From Hyphococcus sp. (GTDB lineage Bacteria; Pseudomonadota; Alphaproteobacteria; Caulobacterales; Parvularculaceae), in contig JAJFFY010000057.1 in NCBI GenBank assembly GCA_021776415.1, positions 62,001 through 126,000 on the forward strand: 64,000 bases of DNA, given 5' to 3'. Below, piece by piece: positions 50,315-60,216 of the stretch (positions are counted from its first letter, which is position 1; each line of letters opens with the position of its first letter). A program made the position numbers and the translations under genes. The notes below the pieces were generated by a model. The model was given only the letters and a program-made list of their open reading frames with translations. It was not told where the DNA came from and did not search any database.

Positions 50315-51061
50315 ATGACGCGGCTTGATCAATATCTTATGGATGCCGGCCGCTTTCAAAGCCGGGCGCGAGCGCAGGCTGCGATCCGCGCGGGGCTGGT
50401 GCGGGTCGGCGGCGTGGCTGCCCAAAAGCCATCGCAAAAAATCGCCCTCGGCGCGGTTGTCGAGATTGACGGCGATGTCCATCCTTACGTCTCGCGCGGC
50501 GGGGTCAAGCTTGCCGCTGCGCTCCGCGCGATGGAGATCGATCCCGCCGGGAAAACCTGCCTCGACCTTGGCGCTTCAACCGGTGGCTTTAGCGATGTCT
50601 TGTTGCGGCGTGGCGCGGCGAAGATCTATGCGGTTGATGTGGGGACCGGGCAGCTGGAGCGGAGGATCGCCGCCGATCCGCGGGTGGTTAACCTGGAGCG
50701 AACCCACGCCAAGGATCTGTCGCCGGCGCTGATTGCAGAGCCGGTCGAGCTTATTGTCTGCGATGTCAGCTTCATCTCCTTGAAAAAGGCGCTGCCGCCG
50801 GCCCTGGCGCTTGCCGCGCCCGGCGCGCAGCTCGCAGCACTGGTCAAGCCGCAATTTGAAGTTGGGCGGGCGCAAATCGGCAAGGGCGGGATCGTCAAGC
50901 CGGGGATTGAGAATACGGTCGGTGTTGCGCAATCGATTGGCGAATGGATCGCCGCCCAGCCCGGCTGGCGCTGGACCGGCTATATGAAAAGTCCGATCAG
51001 CGGCGGCGACGGCAATAGCGAATTTCTGCTCGGGGCGGTTAAATCCGTACAGGAAGTATAG
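50315..51061 (+). CDS. tlyA: TlyA-family rRNA methyltransferase / hemolysin A-like
   Basis: S4 domain RLDQYLMDAGRFQSRARAQAAIRAGLVRVGG; CLDLGASTGGFSDVLLRRGAAKIYAVDVGTGQL. Confidence 0.94.
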   Translation: MTRLDQYLMDAGRFQSRARAQAAIRAGLVRVGGVAAQKPSQKIALGAVVEIDGDVHPYVSRGGVKLAAALRAMEIDPAGKTCLDLGASTGGFSDVLLRRGAAKIYAVDVGTGQLERRIAADPRVVNLERTHAKDLSPALIAEPVELIVCDVSFISLKKALPPALALAAPGAQLAALVKPQFEVGRAQIGKGGIVKPGIENTVGVAQSIGEWIAAQPGWRWTGYMKSPISGGDGNSEFLLGAVKSVQEV

Positions 51062-51298
51062 GAAATACTGGCCGTTAGTGATGAAGCGCGACCGTTCAAT
51101 GCGTCGCATTCGCACCTGGTGGTTTCCAGCAGGCGTCTGATTTTGCAGCTATTTTTCCCTTCCCGGTTGTTCATATTAAATCTTTGACTAAGCGCTTTGA
51201 TTGCACGCAATCTTGTTCTAGCTTTCAAGGATCACGCGTCAGCGGGCGGCGCGCCAGCGGGCGGCGACCGTCTCCGGCATATTGTGGGGAGACAGGCT

Positions 51299-53761
51299 AT
51301 GACGATTAGATTTTCAAAAACCATTGCATCTGCTTTGGCGCTTCCGGCGATGATCGCGGCGAGCGCAACCAGCGCTTACGGCGCCGATATCGCCTATGCA
51401 TGGGCCAACAGGCAGGCAAGCGCGACTTACACGCCGGATTCAAATTACGCTTTCAATGATGGCCAGCCAGTGCAGGTCACCAGGCGGTCGCAGGGGCGCT
51501 ATCGCGTCGCCTTTGGCCGCGTCGTCGGCGCGGGCGCTAATGTTCAGGTGCAGCTCTATGGCGCCGACGCCGGCTACTGCAACACGCAAGGCTGGAGCAA
51601 CGGTACTGTGGATGTGCGCTGCTATAATGCCGGCGGGTCGCCGGCGGACCGGCGGTTTGTGATCCTTGCGATCAAGGCGACGGCGGGTGAGGAAGCTCAG
51701 ATTGCCTATGCCTGGCTCAGCAATCAAATAGCGGCAAGCTACAGCGCGGCGGGCGGCTATAGTTTTGGTCCGGGCGATATGAATGTCACGCGCACCACTG
51801 CGGGCAACTACCGCGTAAATCTCGCGAATAATGTCCGTAACCGTCATATTTCTCTGGCGACCGGCTATGGGACCGACGCACGATGCGACACCACGTTGAA
51901 TACGCGCGGGCGGGTTCAGGTTACCTGCATCAATCCAAGCGAGGCCCTGGTTGATGCGCGCTCATCGGTGTTGTTGTTGCGCGAGGGGATTGCGCGCATG
52001 TCGATGGCGTTCAATGTTTCATTTGACGGCGAGCTTGGCGCCGCGCATGGCCTCGCCAGCGACGGCTCCGCGCAAAGCGTTCAGCGTATTTCTGAAGGCC
52101 GCTACCGGGTTGTGATCGGGCCGGAGGCCAATCCCGGCGGCCATGTTCAGGTCTCGGCGATTTTGACCAGAGCCCATTGCTGGCCGGAGGGCTGGGGCGG
52201 CGGCGCGGTGACGGTGCGGTGCGCGCGCAATGGCGCGCTGACCGATGCCGGCTTTGGCGTGGTTGCGATAGCGCGCGGCGGCGCAAGGGCGGCGACCATC
52301 GTTGCGCCGCCTGTGGTTCCGGCGCCGACCGGGCCGGCTTTGGAGGGGCCAAAGGGCGGCGTCGTACCCCCGCCGGTCATTCTCGCTCCCAGCGGGCCGA
52401 TTGGAAATAATATACCAGACAGCGGCGTGATCCTCCCGCCGGTGATTGCTCTTCCGACTATTCTCCGCGTTGAAGAAGAAGCCTATGCGCCGAACCGCAC
52501 AGGGCCGGGTGCGAGCGTCGCCTATAAGCTCGCCGGCAAAGGCTCAGTGGTTGATATCAATTACGAGATCATCGACGGGTGGGCTATTGCCGAAGGCGAT
52601 ATCATTCTTGGCCGTCATGATGCGATGACGCGCGCGGAAACCGAACGGCGCAGTTGCAGCGGCGACATCTGTTCGGTGCAATCACCGCTGATCCGTCGCT
52701 CGGGCGAGAACTATCTATGGCCGGGCGGGGTCATTCCTTATGAGATCGACAGCGCCTTTCCCGCTGCGGAGCGCCAGTCAATCCTTGACGGTATTGCCTT
52801 GGTCGATGGCGTCACCAACCTCATCGTCAAACCCCGCGCCGGGGAAAGCGATTATGTGCGCTTCAAGCGGGTTAATAATGGCTGTTCCTCGCCGGTTGGG
52901 CGCCAGGGCGGGCGTCAGGAAATCAAAATCAAGAAGGTAGATGACACTTGGTGTCCGCCGGGCGCCATCGCCCATGAGACCCTGCACTCCGCAGGCATCT
53001 GGCACGAACAAAGCCGCGAGGATCGCAATACTTTCGTGCGGATATTGAACAGCAATATTCGCAGCGGCAAAGGCCACAATTTTGATCGCCATATCAGCGA
53101 TGGAACCGATATCGCCGGTTATGATTATGGATCGATCATGCATTATGGCGCGACGGCGTTCGGCAAACTTGACGCTGCCGGCAACCCCAAGATAACGATC
53201 GAGGTGCGAACCCCTGGCGCTATCATCGGCAACCGCACAGCCCTGTCGGCGCGTGACATTTCCGGGGTCAATGGTCTTTATGCGAATGAAGATTGTATTT
53301 ACTTTAACCCGGATGCTGTGTCGGTCTCGCGCCAGTCGGGGTGGTGGCGACTGGATGAGCGGCTTGCCGACGGCCGCACGCATCAGATTATCAAAGCCGG
53401 CGACACCAGAACGGAGGCCAACCGGACTTTGGCGCTGGTGCGCAATTACCGGCTCGACCAGGTGTGTTTCGTTGGCCGTCCGGACGCGTCCGCGATGTAT
53501 TTCCTGTCCGCAGGCTCGGCGCCGTCAGGCGCCTATGGCGGCGAGGATTGTAATCCGATCGATCCGGCGGGCTCGCGCGTGGTCAAGGACAACGGCAAGT
53601 GGAAGATCGTTAAAGATACGTCAGCGGGGCGCGAAGCGATCATGCAATTCCCCAATCCGGGCGAGGCTTATCGCACGCTCGATATCTGGCGTCAGCGCAA
53701 CTTCCGGTTCAGCTGTTATGTCGGCCGCCCGGACCCGGCGGTGCGTTATTATCGCCGCTAG
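51299..53761 (+). CDS. Secreted astacin-like (M12A) metalloprotease with repeated flanking domains
   Basis: AIAHETLHSAGIWHEQSREDRNTFVRI (HExxHxxGxxHExxRxDR), SIMHYG Met-turn; three N-terminal repeats and two C-terminal repeats. Confidence 0.9.
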   Translation: MTIRFSKTIASALALPAMIAASATSAYGADIAYAWANRQASATYTPDSNYAFNDGQPVQVTRRSQGRYRVAFGRVVGAGANVQVQLYGADAGYCNTQGWSNGTVDVRCYNAGGSPADRRFVILAIKATAGEEAQIAYAWLSNQIAASYSAAGGYSFGPGDMNVTRTTAGNYRVNLANNVRNRHISLATGYGTDARCDTTLNTRGRVQVTCINPSEALVDARSSVLLLREGIARMSMAFNVSFDGELGAAHGLASDGSAQSVQRISEGRYRVVIGPEANPGGHVQVSAILTRAHCWPEGWGGGAVTVRCARNGALTDAGFGVVAIARGGARAATIVAPPVVPAPTGPALEGPKGGVVPPPVILAPSGPIGNNIPDSGVILPPVIALPTILRVEEEAYAPNRTGPGASVAYKLAGKGSVVDINYEIIDGWAIAEGDIILGRHDAMTRAETERRSCSGDICSVQSPLIRRSGENYLWPGGVIPYEIDSAFPAAERQSILDGIALVDGVTNLIVKPRAGESDYVRFKRVNNGCSSPVGRQGGRQEIKIKKVDDTWCPPGAIAHETLHSAGIWHEQSREDRNTFVRILNSNIRSGKGHNFDRHISDGTDIAGYDYGSIMHYGATAFGKLDAAGNPKITIEVRTPGAIIGNRTALSARDISGVNGLYANEDCIYFNPDAVSVSRQSGWWRLDERLADGRTHQIIKAGDTRTEANRTLALVRNYRLDQVCFVGRPDASAMYFLSAGSAPSGAYGGEDCNPIDPAGSRVVKDNGKWKIVKDTSAGREAIMQFPNPGEAYRTLDIWRQRNFRFSCYVGRPDPAVRYYRR

Positions 53762-53862
53762 AGCGTGATCAGGAAAAGTGGGCGCCGGTTTTCCGGTTCG
53801 ATCACGCGCCCACAAAATACCTAGAGCAGGATCTATTTCGACAAAATGTGATCCTGCTCTAG
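53759..53862 (+). repeat. RIME-like two-hairpin intergenic element, copy C
   Basis: GCGTGATC/GATCACGC outer stem with GGAAAA/TTTTCC inner pairing, then CTAGAGCAGGATC/GATCCTGCTCTAG perfect 13-bp stem. Confidence 0.9.
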
Positions 53863-53881
53863 AGGCGGGTAAGAGAACAAG

Positions 53882-53913
53882 GCGGGCGCCCGTTTTGGCG
53901 CCCGCTTTCGTTT
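53882..53913 (+). terminator. Rho-independent terminator-like hairpin
   Basis: GCGGGCGCC-CGTTTT-GGCGCCCGC followed by TTTCGTTT; 9-bp perfect stem. Confidence 0.65.
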
Positions 53914-54000
53914 GGCTTCAACGCCAAGCTGTCGCGGGTCCCTATACTTGAATCGGCCCGCAATCATGTGCAGGTTAGGGATGTCATTCGGAGGCTGAGT

Positions 54001-55071
54001 ATGGCGCCGCTCAACACCATGATCGCTAATAGTGTAAAGCACGCTGCTTATGCCGGCGCGCAGGTCGCGAGAATACTCTGGTATACCGGCCACTACGCCG
54101 CCGGCCGTCGGCTGATGGGCCCGCTCACCGAGCCGGGCGAGGCGCCTTATGCGGAGGAGTTTTTGCCGCTCGACCGTCAGCGGCTGAAGGATGCCTTTCG
54201 CGCAGCGTTTCGTCAGGACTGGAAAAATATCGAAGCCGGTCGCTACCGGATGCCGGCCGAGTTGCGCCGCATGCCATCGCTGCCGGGCCTGATAAAACAA
54301 AGCCGTGACTACCTGCGTGATTCCAAAAAAGTCGCCCGCCGCAAACATGCGCGCGGTCATTCAGAAGTGTTGACACGGACGAATACGAAAAAATATCCGC
54401 GTTACTTTTTGCAAAACTTTCACTACCAGACCGATGGCTGGCTAACCGCGGCGTCGGCCGAGCGCTATGACATGCAGGTTGAAACCTTGTTCACGGGCGC
54501 GGCCGGGCCGATGCGCCGGGCGAGCCTGCCGCTGATCGGCGATGCGTTGCGCGGTAAGGATGCAGCGAGCGCCGCACTGCTTGACCTTGGTTGCGGCGCC
54601 GGGCGCTTCCTCCAGGGCGTAAAAGAGAACTGGCCGCAATTGAGCGTGACCGCGCTGGATCTGTCACCGGCCTATCTCGGCAAGGCGCAGGCCGCGCTCG
54701 GCCGCTGGAACGATGTGCGCTATGTCGAGGCGAACGCCGAGGCGACCGGGCTGGAGGGTGGCGCCTATGATGTGGTGACGGCGATCTATCTGTTTCACGA
54801 ATTGCCGCCATTAGTGCGCGCGATAGTGGCCGCAGAAATTGCCCGCCTGTTAAAACCCGGCGGCGTTCTGATCCTTGCAGACACTATTCAACATGGCGAC
54901 GAGCCCGGCCTCGATATCTTGTTGGAAAATTTCCCGCGCGGCTTTCACGAGCCTTATTATGACAGCTATTGCCGCACGGATTTAGCGGCGTTGTTTGAAG
55001 TTGCCGGGCTCAAACAGGAAAATGAAACGCTTGCCTTCCTCACCAAGGTGTCGTGCTTTGTAAAAAGCTGA
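54001..55071 (+). CDS. Class I SAM-dependent methyltransferase
   Basis: LLDLGCGAGRFLQGVKENWPQLSVTALDLSPAYLGKAQ; YDVVTAIYLFHELPP; RLLKPGGVLILADT. Confidence 0.9.
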   Translation: MAPLNTMIANSVKHAAYAGAQVARILWYTGHYAAGRRLMGPLTEPGEAPYAEEFLPLDRQRLKDAFRAAFRQDWKNIEAGRYRMPAELRRMPSLPGLIKQSRDYLRDSKKVARRKHARGHSEVLTRTNTKKYPRYFLQNFHYQTDGWLTAASAERYDMQVETLFTGAAGPMRRASLPLIGDALRGKDAASAALLDLGCGAGRFLQGVKENWPQLSVTALDLSPAYLGKAQAALGRWNDVRYVEANAEATGLEGGAYDVVTAIYLFHELPPLVRAIVAAEIARLLKPGGVLILADTIQHGDEPGLDILLENFPRGFHEPYYDSYCRTDLAALFEVAGLKQENETLAFLTKVSCFVKS

Positions 55072-55083
55072 TCGCCCCACGCG

Positions 55084-55590
55084 TTAAGGCGTCTGCCGGG
55101 TTGCGACATAGCTGTAAAAGCGTTCGGCGTCGGGGTTGTTTTGATCTTCCATATAACCGCTCAGGACGCCATCTTCGACTTGCATGGTCAACATCCAGTT
55201 TTCCTCGCCGATAATATTGAAGGTGGCGTGGCTGTCTTTGGCGCTGATAAGTTTTAAGCGTGTGGTTGAATCAACTGAAAACGTCTCTTGGTTTTCGGAC
55301 TTTTTATAAAAGTCAAAACGATAAATAATTTCACCGTTAATGTCGCGCATAGTGAGAATTTCATAAGCGACAAGAGCGCCGCCTTTGACTTTGCGCCATG
55401 AGCCTATCATGGCGCCGCCCATGGCGGGATTCCATTGCACTTCGGTCGGATTTTCCGGATCGCGCAAATCGATCCAGTTGCCAGCCAGCCAAGAAAGATC
55501 ATCAAGTTTATAGTCGCCGGCAAAAGCACTGGCTGGCGCCAGGCATAAAGCGACAACAATGGCGACAAGGCGTTTTGAGAAAAAGTTCAT
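55084..55590 (-). CDS. DUF6265-like exported protein
   Basis: Signal peptide; LDDLSWLAGNWIDLRDPENPTEVQWNPAMGGAMIGSWRKVKGG. Confidence 0.75.
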   Translation of the reverse strand: MNFFSKRLVAIVVALCLAPASAFAGDYKLDDLSWLAGNWIDLRDPENPTEVQWNPAMGGAMIGSWRKVKGGALVAYEILTMRDINGEIIYRFDFYKKSENQETFSVDSTTRLKLISAKDSHATFNIIGEENWMLTMQVEDGVLSGYMEDQNNPDAERFYSYVATRQTP

Positions 55591-56043
55591 ACCAAATTCC
55601 AATCACAGTCAGTTTGTTACATAACTATCCCGCGCCTGATATTGTATTCTCATCTCACAAATTTAACGCGCTCTGTCGATGCCCATAACGTCAAAGTGTT
55701 ATCACGTATATGCGAGTGCGCTGTTATCGAGTTTGATCATCATGAGGCGCCAACCATGGTATTGAGTATTTCGTTGCGGGGGCTCATTTTTGTGGAGACG
55801 CAGATGTTTGGCAACCCCGACGCCCCCAGTGGAAAGCGTAAGCTGTAGTTGGGCTTTTGACCTTAAGTGAATGACAAAGATTCGCCAAAAACGGCCATTT
55901 CGCAACGATTGTCCAGTGTCGCACTTACTGCAGAAACGGTCATTCTAGCTGTTGGCTAAGTTGGGCGGATTACATTGAAAACGAGCAGTCGGCGATTTAC
56001 TGCTGCGATTTCGGACAGGGTGCGAGCACTCTTATTCAAGCAA

Positions 56044-57216
56044 CTAGACTGTGCTTAGAAGCACCCGCCGCAAATTTTCACCCATGATCGCTCTTACTTC
56101 TTCTTGAGAGAAACCATTATCGAGTAACGTTTGAGTCAAAAGTGACAGATCGGAACTGTCAAACGGCGTCGTGACGCTTCCATTAAAATCAGACCCTATC
56201 GCCACATGTTGAACCCCGACCAAGTTTACGACATGACGAATGGATTGAACAATTGCGTCAGTGCTTACTTCGCACATCGCGGCCTTCCAGAAGCCGATGC
56301 CAATGATGCCACCCCCATTTGCAATTGCCACAATTTGATCGTCAGACAGATTACGTGGATGTTCACATATCGCCTTGACACCTGTGTGAGATACAATCAC
56401 CGGGCGTTTTGTGATAGCAAGTAAATCGGTGATGGTATTTTGACTCGCATGAGCCAGGTCCCAAACAACGCCATAATCATCCCCTTTTCTGACAAGCTCT
56501 TTGCCAAGGTTAGTTAGGCCGTATTGTTCAACGCCTTGCGATGAGCCTGCGAACGCATTGTCAAATAGGTGCGCCATACCAAAAATTCGATATCCCGCTT
56601 CATAGAGATGGTCAAAATTATCGATATTGCCTTCCAATGCGTGGAGACCTTCAGTCGAAAGCATCGCGCCCACGATTCCAGGCTTTGTTGGCGTCGTAAG
56701 AAAGTCTCTAATTCGCTCATCTGTATTCAAAGCAATGAGCGCACCTTCAGCGCGAGATTCAAAACGCACCAGTTTCTCAGCTTGGTAAATTGCGCGATTA
56801 TATGATGAGAACCAGGTTTTAGGTGGTTGGGTTTGCAGAATGCTTTGTACATTTGTGACAATGCTCGAATCGTCGTTGTGAGTTCCCGGGCTCATCATTG
56901 ATTTTGTGATCGAAGAATAAACCACCAGGTTGACGCCGCCCTCGATCAATCTGGGAATATCAGAATGCCCATCCTTATTCCGACGAGTGATATCCAGTCG
57001 CCAGGCCAAGCTGTCATCATGAAGATCGGCGATGAACAACGATGCATGAAATTCCTGAGTTTCCTGCAATGGTTCGGTACTTGAAGTTTGTTCGACAGAA
57101 TTGACAGTTGAAAAAATAAACCCTGGAGCCCAAATAAATAACGCAACGGTAATCCCCCCCAAGACTATTAGTAGTAATGAAAAAATAAATTTGAATAGCT
57201 GTGTAATAAATCTCAT
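56044..57216 (-). CDS. Membrane dipeptidase, peptidase family M19 (paralog 3, AT-richer)
   Basis: N-terminal TM anchor; IADLHDDSLAWRLDITRRNKDGHSDIPRLIEGGVNL, VIVSHTGVKAICEHPRNLSD, VAIGSDFNGSVTTPFD. Confidence 0.92.
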   Translation of the reverse strand: MRFITQLFKFIFSLLLIVLGGITVALFIWAPGFIFSTVNSVEQTSSTEPLQETQEFHASLFIADLHDDSLAWRLDITRRNKDGHSDIPRLIEGGVNLVVYSSITKSMMSPGTHNDDSSIVTNVQSILQTQPPKTWFSSYNRAIYQAEKLVRFESRAEGALIALNTDERIRDFLTTPTKPGIVGAMLSTEGLHALEGNIDNFDHLYEAGYRIFGMAHLFDNAFAGSSQGVEQYGLTNLGKELVRKGDDYGVVWDLAHASQNTITDLLAITKRPVIVSHTGVKAICEHPRNLSDDQIVAIANGGGIIGIGFWKAAMCEVSTDAIVQSIRHVVNLVGVQHVAIGSDFNGSVTTPFDSSDLSLLTQTLLDNGFSQEEVRAIMGENLRRVLLSTV

Positions 57217-57571
57217 GTCGCGCCCCTTAGAAAAATGCATCCGTCATCCGTTTTCTAGGGTAGCTCGCCAGAACTATTAGGCAACAAAATGTGGCCTGGT
57301 TTATTGAAATAGTAGATAAAACGACCGGTAGCGAGGGTGAACAGATACGTTCAATCAGCTTGGTCGTGATAGTGCAATCTTAATGGCGCCTCGTTTCAAC
57401 GGCGTTGGGCATTTTCAGTCAGGCGCCAACGTCTAGGTTGGAGCGGGGCTTCGCCATTCGGTCTAGGACTCTGAAAGGCAATTTAGGGCCATGCTCAGCC
57501 GTTCAGTTTGCTACGCCGCCTTTTTTAACTCTTTCGAAAACGCGTTCAAAGTTTTGTCGCCTCGGCGCGCC

Positions 57572-58168
57572 TTACGCCGCTGCGCTGAGTTCCGCAGCGC
57601 GTTGATAGGCCGGCCGCGCCATGCAGCGTTCGGCGTAGGCTTCAAGGGTCTTGCTGTCCGGCAGCATATCGAATTGCTTAAGGAAACACGCCGACGAGCC
57701 GCACAATATATCTGCGGCGGAGAACTTATCGCCTAGCAGCCAGGGCCCTTCGCCAATTCCGTTCTCGAAGGTTGCGATCATAGAATCAAAACTGCCCCAG
57801 GCATTGCGCATTTGGTTCGGCTCCGCGCCGGAGAACTTCTCCGCCATCGCCGGCTCGATGACGCCGGGGGTGAACACCATCCACCAGTAATACGCCGCGC
57901 GCGCCGGGTCGTCCGTTGCCGGCGCGAGACCAGTATTGGGGTATTTATCAGCGACATACATTGCAATCGCCGCACTGTCGGCGAGCATCGCCTCGCCATC
58001 GGCAATCGCCGGGACCTTGCCCATGGGGCTGGCCTTGGCAAAGTCCGGGTCGCGCAGGCTGGATGGATTACGAATATCAATCAGTACACGCTCATAATCA
58101 ACGCCAGCTTCTTCCAATAGCCACAGCGCGCGCTGAGACCGGGTTTGCGGACACCAGAAAAGTTTCAT
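57572..58168 (-). CDS. Glutathione S-transferase family protein
   Basis: MKLFWCPQTRSQRALWLLEEAGVDYERVLIDIR, GKVPAIADGEAMLADSAAIAMYVADKYP. Confidence 0.92.
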   Translation of the reverse strand: MKLFWCPQTRSQRALWLLEEAGVDYERVLIDIRNPSSLRDPDFAKASPMGKVPAIADGEAMLADSAAIAMYVADKYPNTGLAPATDDPARAAYYWWMVFTPGVIEPAMAEKFSGAEPNQMRNAWGSFDSMIATFENGIGEGPWLLGDKFSAADILCGSSACFLKQFDMLPDSKTLEAYAERCMARPAYQRAAELSAAA

Positions 58169-59139
58169 TGTGGCAGCTCCAGTTGCGGCTCGAGGACGGC
58201 TTGCAAAAACGCATCAATATCGCTCGCGGTGCGATCCGGCGCTTCTTCCATGGGGATATGTCCGACACCGTCATAGATGATCACATCGGCATTGGGCAGG
58301 TGCTCATCAAATGTCTTGGCGGCGGAAGCAAAAATAAGCTGGTCTTCGGCGCCCCAAAGGATCAGCGTTGGCGCGGTGATCTCGCCGACACGGTCGGCAA
58401 AGTGGCGCTCGCGCTCCGTGATCCAGCCCAATGCGGCGGCGCGGCGATTGCCGGGCAAGCGCAAGAGCTCCCAATAACGGTCGATTGTCACCTCATCCAT
58501 CGCCGATGGCGCCGACACGGTCTGGCACACAGACTTCGCAACCAGGGACCGGGGCGTATAGTGTTGCATCAGCATCCGTCCGACAGGCGTGCCAAGAAGC
58601 CGAAAGCCGAGATTGAGCGGCGGCTCTTCTTCGCCTTCGCGGAGCGGCATGCCCGAGGCGTCAAGCAGGATCAGCGCATTGATGCGGGTCGGGTTGGCGA
58701 GCGCATAGCGCCAGGAAACCCAGCCGCCCATGGAGTTGCCAGCAAGCGTGAAATGGTCAAGGCCTAATTCCTCCGTAATCAGATCAAGCGCCTCGGCCAT
58801 GCCGGCATAGGAATAATCATCGCGCGGATGCGGGCCTGTAAGACCATGGCCGGGCTGGGTATAGGTGATGATGCGATAATCCTCGCTGAGGCGCGCCGTC
58901 AGCGGCGCCCAGGTATGGAGCGACGCCGATGTGCCATGCACAAGGATGATCGGCGCGCCATCCGGATTGCCCTCGTCGCGATAGTGAACCCGCAACCCTT
59001 CGGTATTTTCGGCAAACCGGGATTGTGCGTTGGTATATTTATCCGTCATCGCCGCCGGGTCCGTATCCGGCGTGCGTAACAGCCACAGAGCTGCAAAAAT
59101 CGCAACAATGGGCAGGGTCAATAAAAATAATTTTTTCAT
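58165..59139 (-). CDS. Alpha/beta hydrolase
   Basis: IILVHGTSASLHTWAPLTARL, FTLAGNSMGGWVSWRYA, VIIYDGVGHIPMEEAPD. Confidence 0.93.
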   Translation of the reverse strand: MKKLFLLTLPIVAIFAALWLLRTPDTDPAAMTDKYTNAQSRFAENTEGLRVHYRDEGNPDGAPIILVHGTSASLHTWAPLTARLSEDYRIITYTQPGHGLTGPHPRDDYSYAGMAEALDLITEELGLDHFTLAGNSMGGWVSWRYALANPTRINALILLDASGMPLREGEEEPPLNLGFRLLGTPVGRMLMQHYTPRSLVAKSVCQTVSAPSAMDEVTIDRYWELLRLPGNRRAAALGWITERERHFADRVGEITAPTLILWGAEDQLIFASAAKTFDEHLPNADVIIYDGVGHIPMEEAPDRTASDIDAFLQAVLEPQLELPQ

Positions 59140-59263
59140 GAGCGAGAGTTTAGCGCGCTATCAACGCGGTGTGAAATGGTAATCACAGGCGCGCACGGTA
59201 AGCGCATAGACGGCGGCCCTCGCGCCGGTTAGGCTCGTATTGATTTCACAAGGAGAGCACAGA

Positions 59264-60190
59264 ATGGATCGTGCAAAAGCCATGCGTAGCGCAATCATTG
59301 CCGCAGCTTCATTTATGGCGCTGCCATTCATGGCGACGCCATTGATGGTCTCGTCAGCCTGGGCGGGCGATCCGGTGATTGCAGATCCGACCAGGATTGA
59401 CCAGGATTATCCGCCCGCCGTGGCGGAGCTATTTATCGACAGCCACGGCAAACGTATGAACGGGCATATCTATCTTGCAGACGGTCCCGGCCCGCATCCA
59501 ACGGTCATCATGCTGCACGGATTTCCCGGTAATGAGAAAAACCTTGATCTGGCGCAGGCGATCCGGCGCAGCGGATGGAATGCATTGTTCTTTCACTATC
59601 GCGGCGCCTGGGGGTCTGAGGGCGATTTCAGTTTTACCAGCGGCATAGAAGATGTCGTCGCAGCGCTTGCGTTTTTGCGCGACCCGGCGAACCAGAAGCT
59701 GCGGGTTGATACCGATCACATCGCGCTCATCGGCCATTCCATGGGCGGGTTTATGGCGCTGCAGGGCGGCGCGGCGGATGAAGGCGTTAAATGTATCGCT
59801 GGCGTCGCCGCCGCCAATCTCGGCGACCGCGCGGCAATCGCTGAAGCCTCGCCGGAAGCGCTTGAAGGGTTCAAGCAATATTCCGATACGCTCGGCATGC
59901 TGAACGGTTTTTCCGGAGATGGCGCGATCGCGGAGCTTGCCAAAGCCGGCGCCAGTTTTGATCTTCTCCAGCTGGCTCCGCAGCTTGCCGGAAAAAGCAT
60001 CTTCCTGATCGGCGGCGAGCGCGACCAGGCGGTTGATATTTCGGTCTATGAAAGCCTGGTGGAGGCTTATAAAGCTGTACCCGGCATCGACTTGGCTGAA
60101 TTACGGCTTGATGCTGATCATTCATTCTCATGGCGCCGTATCCGGCTCGCGGGCGAGCTCGCCGGATGGCTTAACCAGTCCTGCCGCTAG
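59264..60190 (+). CDS. Secreted alpha/beta hydrolase (dienelactone hydrolase-like)
   Basis: Signal peptide; PTVIMLHGFPGNEKNLDLAQ, IALIGHSMGGFMALQGG. Confidence 0.9.
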   Translation: MDRAKAMRSAIIAAASFMALPFMATPLMVSSAWAGDPVIADPTRIDQDYPPAVAELFIDSHGKRMNGHIYLADGPGPHPTVIMLHGFPGNEKNLDLAQAIRRSGWNALFFHYRGAWGSEGDFSFTSGIEDVVAALAFLRDPANQKLRVDTDHIALIGHSMGGFMALQGGAADEGVKCIAGVAAANLGDRAAIAEASPEALEGFKQYSDTLGMLNGFSGDGAIAELAKAGASFDLLQLAPQLAGKSIFLIGGERDQAVDISVYESLVEAYKAVPGIDLAELRLDADHSFSWRRIRLAGELAGWLNQSCR

Positions 60191-60216
60191 GCCGCAGGCT
60201 ATTTCTGCTAAACAAG

